A stretch of 46,560 nt of DNA, taken from assembly GCA_025361845.1 (NCBI GenBank), contig JANYJL010000355.1, forward strand, positions 1-46,560, given 5' to 3'. The stretch is from Rhizobacter sp. GTDB taxonomy: Bacteria > Pseudomonadota > Gammaproteobacteria > Burkholderiales > Burkholderiaceae_C. Below, one piece after another: positions 31,515-38,870 of the stretch. The position numbers were made by a program, and so were the translations under genes. The notes below the pieces were generated by a model. The model saw nothing but the letters and a program-made list of their open reading frames with translations. It had not been told where the DNA came from and did no database searches. How positions within the stretch are numbered: position 1 is the stretch's first letter; every line of letters begins with the position of its first letter.

Positions 31515-32945
31515 TCACAGGGCCGCCCGCGCACGGTCCAGCGCACGCCAGAAGCGTGCGTCCTGGGTGGTCGCGAAGTTGATGCGCATCAGCGTGGTCG
31601 GGCGCGGTGCGGCGTGGAACAGGGCGCCGGGGGCGAGCAGCCAGTCGTCCAGCATGGCACGTGCGAGTTGTTCGGTGTCCACGCCCACGTCGACCCAGCC
31701 GAACAGCCCGCGCGGCGCGGCGGCAAAACGGCAGCCATGCGCCTCGGCCAGCTTGACCGAGCGGGCGCGTGCCGCGTCGAGCTTTTGCACCACGCGCTCG
31801 GCGTGGCGCCGCAGCAGGCCGTGCTCCAGGCAATGCGCGAGCGCCTGTTCGGTCAGGCTCGGTGTGGTGAGCGTGGTGAGCAGCTTGGTGTCGATGAAAC
31901 GATCGACCAGTGACAGCGGCGCGGCAAGGTAACCGACGCGCCAGTTCGGCGCCAGGATCTTCGAGAAGCCCGAGACGTAGATCGTGCGCTCCAGTGCATC
32001 CAGCGCCGCCAGCCGTGGCAGGTGGGCCGGAGCCAGGTGCGAGTAGGTGTCGTCTTCGACGATGTGCAGGCCGTGCGCTTGCGCGAGCTGCAATACCCGG
32101 TGCGCCGACTGCAAGGACAGCGACGCACCCGTCGGGTTGTGCAGCACCGACACCGTCACGTACAGCAAGGGGTGGTGGGCCTGGATGAGCCGCTGCATCA
32201 CCGCCAGATCCGGCCCGTCGGCGCCGCGCGGCACCGGCAGCACGCGCATGCCCAGAGCCGCCAGGCGCGCGTATTCGACCGACCAACCGGGTTCGTCGAC
32301 CAGCACAGAGTCACCGGGTTTGAGCAGGGTGCGTGTGACCACGTCCAGCGCATGCGTGGCGCCGATGGTGGTGACGATCTGCTGCGGCGCGGCCTGCACG
32401 CCGTGCTCGGCCAGCCGGGTCGCCAGCGCGCGGCGCAGGCGCAGGTCGCCGGCCGGCTCGCCGTATTGCAGCGCGTGCGCGGCGAGCTGGGTGCCACTCG
32501 TCACCTTGCGCAATGCGCTGGCGAGCATCGGCAGATCGAGCCAGTCGACCGGCAGGGTGCCCAGGCCCGGCATCGGGTGGCTGCCCGGCAGCTGGAACAT
32601 GCCGCGGATGAGCGCCGTGGCGCTGTTGGGCATCGGCGTGCGCGGGCGCGTGGTATCGCTGCGCCCGGCCGGCGCGGCCAGTCGCACGTAGAAACCGCGC
32701 TGCTTGCGGGCTTCGACGAGGCCGGCCGCCAGCAACTGGTCGTAGGCGGCAACCACGGTGGTCGGGCTCACGCCGTGCAGGCGGGCGCACTCGCGCACCG
32801 AAGGCAGGCGAGCGCCCGGCGCCAGCAGGCGTTGGGTGATGCGCTCTGCAAAACGCGCCGCCAGTTGTTCGGTGAGAGTGCGGTCGCCCAGGCGCGCGAG
32901 CGTGGGGTCGGCGGCAGGGTCGGGCTGCGAGGTGGCGTGGAGCAT
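31515..32945 (-). CDS. MocR-type transcriptional regulator (GntR winged helix + aminotransferase-like domain)
   Basis: A 476-residue PLP-binding regulator. Residues about 22-90 are a GntR winged helix (LTEQLAARFAERITQRLLAPGARLPSVRECARLHGVSPTTVVAAYDQL). A linker follows, then a type I aminotransferase fold. Lys329 in YVSGFSKILAPNWRVGYL is the PLP lysine, IVEDDTYSHL holds the pyridine-binding Asp, and MRINFATTQ is near the end. MocR proteins sense amino acids or vitamin B6 through PLP and usually control a divergent operon and themselves. Here the divergent genes are two exporters and three amino-acid enzymes. Four copies of a 9-bp motif fill the spacer. It is a true regulator fusion, not the enzyme encoded at 34612. 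Confidence 0.93.
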   Translation of the reverse strand: MLHATSQPDPAADPTLARLGDRTLTEQLAARFAERITQRLLAPGARLPSVRECARLHGVSPTTVVAAYDQLLAAGLVEARKQRGFYVRLAAPAGRSDTTRPRTPMPNSATALIRGMFQLPGSHPMPGLGTLPVDWLDLPMLASALRKVTSGTQLAAHALQYGEPAGDLRLRRALATRLAEHGVQAAPQQIVTTIGATHALDVVTRTLLKPGDSVLVDEPGWSVEYARLAALGMRVLPVPRGADGPDLAVMQRLIQAHHPLLYVTVSVLHNPTGASLSLQSAHRVLQLAQAHGLHIVEDDTYSHLAPAHLPRLAALDALERTIYVSGFSKILAPNWRVGYLAAPLSLVDRFIDTKLLTTLTTPSLTEQALAHCLEHGLLRRHAERVVQKLDAARARSVKLAEAHGCRFAAAPRGLFGWVDVGVDTEQLARAMLDDWLLAPGALFHAAPRPTTLMRINFATTQDARFWRALDRARAAL

Positions 32946-32973
32946 CGTGTTCAGCGGGTGCGCGGACAGGAGA

Positions 32974-33040
32974 TGTGCTGGTATCAGGATCAGTACAGAA
33001 AATGCACGCTGCGGCGGAAGTGTACTGGTTCTGTGCTGGT
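32974..33040. promoter_or_regulatory. Probable MocR operator: four copies of TGTRCTGRT
   Basis: Copies are at 32974-32982 (TGTGCTGGT, plus), 32989-32997 (TGTACTGAT, minus), 33021-33029 (TGTACTGGT, plus) and 33032-33040 (TGTGCTGGT, plus). The last two are direct repeats 11 bp apart, one helical turn, as usual for GntR/MocR sites. The first two lie 29-52 bases before the regulator start and could mediate autoregulation. Confidence 0.65.
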
Positions 33041-33048
33041 CGCCGGCT

Positions 33049-33054
33049 TAGACT
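33049..33054 (+). promoter_or_regulatory. Candidate -10 box for the lysE-like operon
   Basis: TAGACT ends eight bases before the ATG at 33062. The position where a -35 box would sit overlaps the paired MocR motifs. If real, the transcript would begin at or next to the start codon, giving a leaderless message; no ribosome site is visible before this ATG. Confidence 0.35.
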
Positions 33055-33061
33055 GCCTCGC

Positions 33062-33676
33062 ATGTCCGAACAGGAATTTGTCGCCTTGCTGAGCCTGGCC
33101 ACCGCGATGAGCTTCACGCCGGGGCCGAACACCGCCTTGTCGACCGCGCTGGCGGCCAACTTCGGCCTGCGCGGGGCGTTGCGTTTCATCCTCGCCGTGC
33201 CGATTGGCTGGACCTTGATGATGCTGGCCTGCGGCCTCGGCCTGGGCGCGCTGATGCTCGCGGTGCCCGGCCTGCGCGTGGCGGTGAAGGGCGCGGGCGT
33301 GGCCTACCTGCTCTGGCTGGCCTGGAAGCTGATGCGTGCGCGCCGCTTGGCCGAGACCGATGCTGCCGGTTTGCAGGTGGGCTTCTGGCAGGGCGTGGGC
33401 CTGCAGTTTGTCAACATCAAGGCCTGGGTGCTGGCGCTCGCGCTCGCCGCCGGCTGGGTGGCCAGCGCCGCCGGGCAGCCGGCCACCAACCCAGGCGAGC
33501 GGCTCGCCATCGTCTGCGCGGTGATGGCCGTGTTCGCGCTCACCAGCAACCTGGCTTATGCGCTGATGGGCTCGCTCTTGCGCGGCTGGCTGGTGCACGG
33601 TGAGCGCTTGCTGTGGTTCAACCGCGCGATGGCGGCCTTGCTGGTCGCGACCGCGGCGTGGATGGTGACGGCATGA
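33062..33676 (+). CDS. LysE/RhtB-family amino-acid exporter
   Basis: A 204-residue inner-membrane protein with about six helices. The N-terminus FVALLSLATAMSFTPGPNTALSTALAANFG is the signature of the LysE/RhtB family (the FTPGPN motif). LQFVNIKAWVLALALAAGWV is the conserved mid-part. The family exports lysine, homoserine, threonine or related amino acids. It is the first gene of a five-gene plus-strand cassette divergent from the MocR regulator. Its stop overlaps the start of the next exporter as ATGA. The actual amino acid cannot be deduced. Confidence 0.93.
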   Translation: MSEQEFVALLSLATAMSFTPGPNTALSTALAANFGLRGALRFILAVPIGWTLMMLACGLGLGALMLAVPGLRVAVKGAGVAYLLWLAWKLMRARRLAETDAAGLQVGFWQGVGLQFVNIKAWVLALALAAGWVASAAGQPATNPGERLAIVCAVMAVFALTSNLAYALMGSLLRGWLVHGERLLWFNRAMAALLVATAAWMVTA

Positions 33677-34599
33677 CATCGCCGACGACCACGACAAGCC
33701 CAGCCCGGCAGCGCGACGAAACGCGCGGCCTGTGGCTCGGCCTGCTGGGTGTCGTCATCTTCGCGATGACCCTGCCGATGACACGCCTGGCCGTCGGCCC
33801 GGCGAGCGACCCGCAGTTGCCGCCCTTGTTCGTCACCGCCGGCCGCGCCGCGCTGGCCGGTGTGTTGAGTGTGTTCTACCTGCTGGCCACCCGCGCGCCA
33901 CGCCCGCAGGCGCAGCAACTGCCGACGCTCGCGCTGTGTGCACTCGGCACCGTGCTCGGCTTCCCGCTGTTCCTGAGCCTGGCGCTGCGCCAGGTGGATG
34001 CGATGCACGCCGCCGTCGTCACCGGCGTGCTGCCGCTGGCGACCGCGGTGGCCGCGGCCATCGCCTTCCGGCAGCGCCCGTCGACCGGCTTCTGGGCCTG
34101 CGCGGTGCTCGGCTGCGCGCTGGTGCTCGGTTTCGCCGCGCACCAGGGCAGCGGGCGCCTGAGTGCGGCCGATGGCCTGCTGTTGCTGGCCGTGCTGAGT
34201 GCCGCCACCGGCTACGTGGCCGGCGCGCGCCTGTCCGCGGCCATGCCGGCCGAGCAGGTGATCTGCTGGGTGCTGGTGATCGCCTTGCCCTTCACGCTGC
34301 CCGCAATGCTGGCCACTTGGCCGGTGCAGCCGGCACGCCTCTCCGCCTGGGGCGGCTTCGCCTATGTGACCCTGTTCTCGATGTGGCTCGGCTTTTTCGC
34401 CTGGTACCGCGGCTTGGCACTCGGCGGCACGGTGCGTGTCAGCCAGGTGCAGCTGCTGCAACCCTTCCTGGCCCTGCTGTTCGCGGTGCCCGTGCTCGGC
34501 GAGCGGCTCGAACCCATGACCGTGCTGTTCTCGCTGGCCGTGATCGCCACCGTGTTCATCGGCAAGAAGATGCCGGCCCATCGACCCGCTCCGGCCTGA
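33673..34599 (+). CDS. EamA/DMT-family transporter
   Basis: A 308-residue protein with about ten membrane helices in two EamA repeats. The first repeat has GLWLGLLGVVIFAMTLPMTRLAVG, and the second includes LLLLAVLSAATGYVAGARLSA. The conserved end of repeat two is VRVSQVQLLQPFLALLFAVPVLGERL. DMT permeases of this type often export amino acids or other metabolites. The start at 33673 is fixed by the 4-base overlap with the LysE-like gene. Having two different exporters in one operon suggests removal of a toxic or excess amino-acid-like compound (inference). Confidence 0.93.
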   Translation: MTSPTTTTSPARQRDETRGLWLGLLGVVIFAMTLPMTRLAVGPASDPQLPPLFVTAGRAALAGVLSVFYLLATRAPRPQAQQLPTLALCALGTVLGFPLFLSLALRQVDAMHAAVVTGVLPLATAVAAAIAFRQRPSTGFWACAVLGCALVLGFAAHQGSGRLSAADGLLLLAVLSAATGYVAGARLSAAMPAEQVICWVLVIALPFTLPAMLATWPVQPARLSAWGGFAYVTLFSMWLGFFAWYRGLALGGTVRVSQVQLLQPFLALLFAVPVLGERLEPMTVLFSLAVIATVFIGKKMPAHRPAPA

Positions 34600-34611
34600 A
34601 AGGAAGCTCCC

Positions 34612-35793
34612 ATGACCTCGTCCAACCCACTCTGGCGGATGGCCCGGCGCGCCGCGCGCATGAACCCTTCGGTGATCCGCGAGATCTTGAAGGTGACCGA
34701 AAAACCCGGCATCGTCTCCCTCGCCGGCGGTCTGCCGTCGCCCGATACCTTCCCGATCGAAGCGATGCGCGAGGCCACCGCACGTGTGCTGCAAGACGCC
34801 CCGCGCGAGGCGCTGCAATACGCCGCCAGCGAGGGCTACGCGCCGCTGCGCGAGTGGGTCGCCGAGCATCTGACCGCGCAGGGCGCGCAGGTCGATGCGG
34901 CGCAGGTGCTCATCACCACCGGCTCGCAGCAGGGGCTCGATCTGGTCGGCAAGGTGCTGCTCGATGCGGGCAGTTCTGTCGCGGTCGAAGCGCCGACCTA
35001 CCTCGGCGCGCTGCAAGCTTTCGCGCCGTATGAGCCCGACGTGATCACCGTGCCTTGCGACGACGACGGCCCGCTGCCGGATGGTTTGCACGTGGCGCGT
35101 GGCGCGCGTTTCCTCTACGCGCTGCCCAACTTCCAGAACCCGAGCGGGCGCTGCATGAGCGAGCCGCGCCGCGCGGCGCTGGTGAGCGCGGCACAGGCGC
35201 TCGGCCTGCCGCTGGTCGAAGACAACCCCTACGGCGAGCTCTGGTACGACGCGCCGCCGCCGCCCTCGCTCGCCTCGCGCTGGCGCGAAGGCACGGTCTA
35301 CCTGGGCTCGTTCTCGAAGGTGCTCGCCCCCGGCCTGCGGCTCGGCTACGTGGTCGCACCGCCCGTGCTCGCGCCCAAGCTGTTGCAGGCCAAGCAGGCC
35401 GCGGACCTGCACACGCCGGGCTTCAACCAGCGGGTGGTGCACGAGGTGATCCGCAACGGCTTCCTGCGCGAGCACGTGCCGACCATCCGCGCCCGCTACA
35501 AGACGCACCGCGATGCCATGCAGGCCGCGCTCGTGGCCCACATGCCGCCTGGCTGCCGCTGGAACACGCCGAACGGCGGCATGTTCTTCTGGGTCGAGCT
35601 GCCGGCCGGCGTCGATGCCACCGCGCTGCTGCCGCGTGCCGTCGAACACGGCATGGCCTATGTGCCGGGCGCGCCATTCTTTGCCGATCACCCGAAGCTC
35701 AACTCCCTGCGCCTGTCCTTCGTCACGGTCGCACCGGACCGGATCGAACGTGGCATCGCCATGCTGGCCGCGGCGCTGAAGGAGATCCTCTGA
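34612..35793 (+). CDS. PLP-dependent aminotransferase (class I, AAT fold; LysN/2-aminoadipate-like)
   Basis: A 393-residue cytosolic enzyme without an HTH domain. MTSSNPLWRMARRAARMNPSVIREILK followed by IVSLAGGLPSPDTFP is the start common to 2-aminoadipate/valine-pyruvate-type transaminases. YALPNFQNPSGRCMS and LVEDNPYGEL surround the active site, with Lys236 in YLGSFSKVLAPGLRLGYV as the Schiff-base lysine. RLSFVTVAPDRIERGI holds the carboxylate-binding Arg. It transfers amino groups between an amino acid and a 2-oxo acid. It begins 12 bases after the EamA gene, with AAGGAAG as ribosome site, and its stop overlaps the next start (TGATG). Confidence 0.93.
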   Translation: MTSSNPLWRMARRAARMNPSVIREILKVTEKPGIVSLAGGLPSPDTFPIEAMREATARVLQDAPREALQYAASEGYAPLREWVAEHLTAQGAQVDAAQVLITTGSQQGLDLVGKVLLDAGSSVAVEAPTYLGALQAFAPYEPDVITVPCDDDGPLPDGLHVARGARFLYALPNFQNPSGRCMSEPRRAALVSAAQALGLPLVEDNPYGELWYDAPPPPSLASRWREGTVYLGSFSKVLAPGLRLGYVVAPPVLAPKLLQAKQAADLHTPGFNQRVVHEVIRNGFLREHVPTIRARYKTHRDAMQAALVAHMPPGCRWNTPNGGMFFWVELPAGVDATALLPRAVEHGMAYVPGAPFFADHPKLNSLRLSFVTVAPDRIERGIAMLAAALKEIL

Positions 35794-36635
35794 TGCCGTT
35801 CAACTTCAACCAGGTGGATGTGTTCACCACCACGCCCCTGCTCGGCAACCCGCTCGCCGTGGTGCATGACGCCGATGCCCTGAGCGAAGCGCAGATGCAG
35901 GCCCTGGCGCGCTGGACGAACCTGAGCGAAACCAGCTTCCTGCTGAAGCCCGCCGATGCGCGCGCCGACTACCGCCTGCGCATCTTCACGCCCGAGCGCG
36001 AGTTGCCCTTTGCGGGCCACCCGACGCTCGGCAGTTGCCATGCCTGGCTCGCGGCCGGCGGGAAAGCGCAGGGCGAACAGGTGGTGCAGGAATGCGGCGC
36101 GGGCCTGGTTCGCATCCGCCGCGACGGCACGCGTCTGGCGTTCGCTGCGCCGCCTCTGCGACGCACTGGCGCGTTGGCGCCCGAGCTGCTGGCGCAGATC
36201 GCGCGTGGCTTGCGTTTGCCGGTGTCCGCAATCCGGGCTTCGCAATGGGTCGACAACGGGCCGGGCTGGGTCGCGGTGATGCTCGGCGCGCGCGAAGCGC
36301 TGCTCGCTATCGACCCCGACTACGCGGTGATGCAAGGCTTGGTTCTGGGCGTGGTCGCGCCCTGGGAAGACGGTGACGCGCAGTTCGAAGTGCGTGCCTT
36401 GATCCCCACGCCGACCGGCGGCTACGAAGACCCGGTGACGGGCAGCTTGAACGCGGGCCTGGCGCAGTGGTTGATCGGCGCCCGGCTCGCACCAACGCAC
36501 TACGTGGCCAGCCAGGGCACGCGTCTCGGCCGCGCCGGGCGCGTGCATGTGGACCAGGACGGCGCCGACATCTGGATCGGCGGCGATTCGATCACCTGCA
36601 TCAGCGGCACGTTGTCGCTGCCTCTGTCGCTGTAG
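35793..36635 (+). CDS. PhzF-family isomerase/epimerase-like protein
   Basis: A 280-residue protein of the PhzF/diaminopimelate-epimerase fold. The N-terminus FNQVDVFTTTPLLGNPLAVV is diagnostic. The catalytic Glu46 lies in WTNLSETSFLL. RIFTPERELPFAGHPTLGS is the second signature and EDPVTGSLNAGLAQWL the third. The family isomerises double bonds or epimerises small acids; most members have no known substrate. Start ATG at 35793 shares a base with the aminotransferase stop. Its role in the cassette is unclear; it may act on the product of the aminotransferase or dehydratase. Confidence 0.92.
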   Translation: MPFNFNQVDVFTTTPLLGNPLAVVHDADALSEAQMQALARWTNLSETSFLLKPADARADYRLRIFTPERELPFAGHPTLGSCHAWLAAGGKAQGEQVVQECGAGLVRIRRDGTRLAFAAPPLRRTGALAPELLAQIARGLRLPVSAIRASQWVDNGPGWVAVMLGAREALLAIDPDYAVMQGLVLGVVAPWEDGDAQFEVRALIPTPTGGYEDPVTGSLNAGLAQWLIGARLAPTHYVASQGTRLGRAGRVHVDQDGADIWIGGDSITCISGTLSLPLSL

Positions 36636-36660
36636 CTTCGCAGCTCAAGAAAGGCCCCGC

Positions 36661-37614
36661 ATGTTCAGCCGTGATTCGATCGAATCGGCCCTGCGCGTCG
36701 TGAGCGAGGCGATGCCGCCCACGCCACAACAGCGCTGGCCGCTGCTCGACCAGCGCGTGGGCGCGCAGGTGTGGGTGAAACACGAGAACCACACGCCGGT
36801 CGGTGCGTTCAAGGTGCGTGGCGGTCTGACCTACTTCGACGCACTGCGCCGGCGCGAACCCCAGGTTCGCGGCGTTATCAGCGCCACCCGCGGCAACCAT
36901 GGCCAGTCGGTCGGCTACGCGGCGCGGCGCCACGGCATGGTGGCCACCATCGTCGTGCCACACGGCAACTCGGTCGAGAAGAACGCGGCGATGCGCGCCT
37001 TGGGTGTCGAGCTGATCGAACACGGCGACGACTTCCAGGCCGCGCGCGAACACGCCTTGCAACTCTCGCAAGAGCGCGGTCTGCACATGATCCCCTCGTA
37101 CCACGACGACCTGGTGCGCGGCGTGGCGACGTACTGGATCGAGCTGTTCGAGTCGGTGCAACCCGACACCGTGTTCGTGCCGATCGGCCAGGGTTCGGGC
37201 ATCTGCGCCTGCGCCGCGGCACGTGCCTACACGGGTGTGCGCACGCGCATCGTCGGCGTGATCTCGGCGCATGCCACGGCTTATCAGCAGTCGTTTCGCG
37301 AAGGGCGTGTGGTCGAAGCGCCGGCCACCACGCAACTCGCCGACGGCATGGCCTGCCGTGTGCCCGACGCGCAGGCGCTGGAGGTGATCCGCCGCGAGGT
37401 GGACGACGTGGTCGCCGTCAGCGACGACGAGGTCGCCGCGGCGATGCGCGCACTCTTCGCCGACACGCACAACGTGGCCGAAGGCGCCGGTGCGGCCGCA
37501 CTGGCCGCGGTGCTGGCGCAGCGCGAGCGCCTGGCGGGCCGCAGCGTGGCCATCACGCTGAGCGGTGGCAATGTCGACAGCGCGGTGTTCGCGCGGGTGC
37601 TGGCGGGCGGCTGA
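36661..37614 (+). CDS. PLP-dependent threonine/serine dehydratase-like enzyme (fold type II)
   Basis: A 317-residue enzyme. The PLP lysine is Lys51 in TPVGAFKVRGGL. SATRGNHGQSVGYAARRHG is the substrate and phosphate loop, GQGSGICACAAARAY stands where the family has the GGGGL phosphate-binding loop (altered here to GQGSGI), and ITLSGGNVDSAVFARVL is the C-terminal Ser/Gly motif. There is no ACT regulatory domain. It resembles biodegradative threonine dehydratase and hydroxyaspartate dehydratase/racemase types, which deaminate beta-hydroxy amino acids. It starts 25 bases after the PhzF gene with AAAGG as ribosome site. The divergent glycine loop may mean a different substrate. Confidence 0.9.
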   Translation: MFSRDSIESALRVVSEAMPPTPQQRWPLLDQRVGAQVWVKHENHTPVGAFKVRGGLTYFDALRRREPQVRGVISATRGNHGQSVGYAARRHGMVATIVVPHGNSVEKNAAMRALGVELIEHGDDFQAAREHALQLSQERGLHMIPSYHDDLVRGVATYWIELFESVQPDTVFVPIGQGSGICACAAARAYTGVRTRIVGVISAHATAYQQSFREGRVVEAPATTQLADGMACRVPDAQALEVIRREVDDVVAVSDDEVAAAMRALFADTHNVAEGAGAAALAAVLAQRERLAGRSVAITLSGGNVDSAVFARVLAGG

Positions 37615-37641
37615 TCAGCCGCGCAGCTGATCAGCCGCGCA
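37610..37641. repeat. Tandem 16-bp repeat spanning two convergent stop codons
   Basis: The unit GCTGATCAGCCGCGCA occurs at 37610-37625 and again at 37626-37641 without change. The palindromic TGATCA core supplies the TGA of the dehydratase gene in copy one (37612-37614) and, on the other strand, the TGA of the Wzz gene in copy two (37631-37633). GCGGCTGATCAGCCGC (37607-37622) can also form a hairpin. Confidence 0.75.
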
Positions 37642-38860
37642 GGCGCCAGGCTTTGGAGACGGCCGCCCAGGCGAGTTCGCGTTCCGGGTCGTTCGCGGCA
37701 CTGAAGGCCGTGTAGCCGCGCCGGATCGCCACCGCCACCGCGATGATCAGGGCCAGCAGGGTGCTTCCCAACACGATCATCCCGCGCGAGGGTTTGGACT
37801 TGTAGTCCGGCGGCAGCGCCACGTCCACCTGCTGAAGCACCGGGCCTTCCTTGGCCTCGTCGAGCTTGGCGATCTCGTACTGGCGGATCATGCCTTCGAG
37901 CAGTGTTTCCTGAAGCTTCAGCTCGCGCCGTGCGCGCACGTAGTCGATCGCCGCGCCGGGGATCTTGCTGACCGGCATGTCCACCGTGCTGCCGGCCGCA
38001 CCACCCCGCGAGGATTCCATGCGCGCGAGTTCGCTGCGCAGTGCGCCCAACTCGGAGGTGAGGCGCTGCACATCGGGGTTCTGCTCGGTGGCCGAACCGC
38101 GCAGCACCTTCAACTGCACCTCGCGCTCGGCGATCTGCGCGCGCACCATCGCAGCACCTGCAATGAGCGCCTCGGCCTGCTTGTCGAGCACGATGACGCC
38201 GGACTTTTCCTGCACGCGGCGCAGGTCCTGTTCGGCCTTGATGAGGTTCTCTTTCGTCTCCTTGAGCTGCTGCTCGAAGAACACGCGGCGCAACTGCGCT
38301 TCCGACACCGCCAGCCGCCCGAGCACCTTGGTGATCTCGCCGGCGTGGGCGTTCGCCAGCTCGGCGGCGAACTTCGGATCCTTGTCGTCGACCTCGACGG
38401 TGATGATGCCGGTCTTCTTGTCCGAGGCGACGCGAATGTAGGTCGGCATCGCCTTGCGCAGGCTCTCGTAGTTCTTCACCTCGTAGCGTTCCATCAGCGC
38501 AAAACGCTCGGCCAGCGAGCGCTGCACGCTGTCGCTCTTGAGCAGGGCCACGTACAGCTCATCGGGCGTCTTGCCGCCCAGCCCGCCGGCCAAGCCACCG
38601 AGCGAACCGAGGGCCGCCAGCGCCGCTGCCGAACTGCTTTGCTGCTGCGAGCCCGGCGGCAGCAAGGTGGTGCGCGCGGTGTAGATCGGGTCGCGTGTCA
38701 AAGCGAAAGCCAGTGAGGCCGCGATGGCGAGCAGGGTCACCGTTGCGATCATGCGTTTGGACTCGCCGATCCAGGTCAACAGGTCGGTCAGGCCGATGCC
38801 CGGACCCTCGTCTTCGTACTCTGCTTCGGGGGCAGCCAGGTGCTGCGTATCGATCTTCAT
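37631..38860 (-). CDS. Wzz/chain-length determinant family protein
   Basis: A 409-residue inner-membrane co-polymerase. After a cytosolic acidic start, TM1 is near residues 36-56 (MIATVTLLAIAASLAFAL) and IYTARTTLLPPGSQQQSS begins the periplasmic Wzz domain. A Gly/Ala-rich loop (LGSLGGLAGGLGGKTPDELYV) and a long coiled coil follow. TM2 is near 362-384 (GMIVLGSTLLALIIAVAVAI) after the PxxP-like LPPDYKSKPSRG. It lacks a kinase domain. It lies 10 bases after the large SLBB export gene on the same strand, making a two-gene unit separate from epsEFG. It probably serves a second surface polysaccharide whose synthesis genes are elsewhere. Confidence 0.92.
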   Translation of the reverse strand: MKIDTQHLAAPEAEYEDEGPGIGLTDLLTWIGESKRMIATVTLLAIAASLAFALTRDPIYTARTTLLPPGSQQQSSSAAALAALGSLGGLAGGLGGKTPDELYVALLKSDSVQRSLAERFALMERYEVKNYESLRKAMPTYIRVASDKKTGIITVEVDDKDPKFAAELANAHAGEITKVLGRLAVSEAQLRRVFFEQQLKETKENLIKAEQDLRRVQEKSGVIVLDKQAEALIAGAAMVRAQIAEREVQLKVLRGSATEQNPDVQRLTSELGALRSELARMESSRGGAAGSTVDMPVSKIPGAAIDYVRARRELKLQETLLEGMIRQYEIAKLDEAKEGPVLQQVDVALPPDYKSKPSRGMIVLGSTLLALIIAVAVAIRRGYTAFSAANDPERELAWAAVSKAWRLRG

Positions 38861-38870
38861 GCGAGCTGGT

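Noticed and set aside
33556-35691. Long minus-strand open frame (711 codons) opposite the exporter and aminotransferase genes
   Set aside because: It is the antisense shadow of high-GC genes: composition is dominated by His, Arg, Gly and Gln, with no domain or ribosome site, and the opposite strand has clear family motifs.
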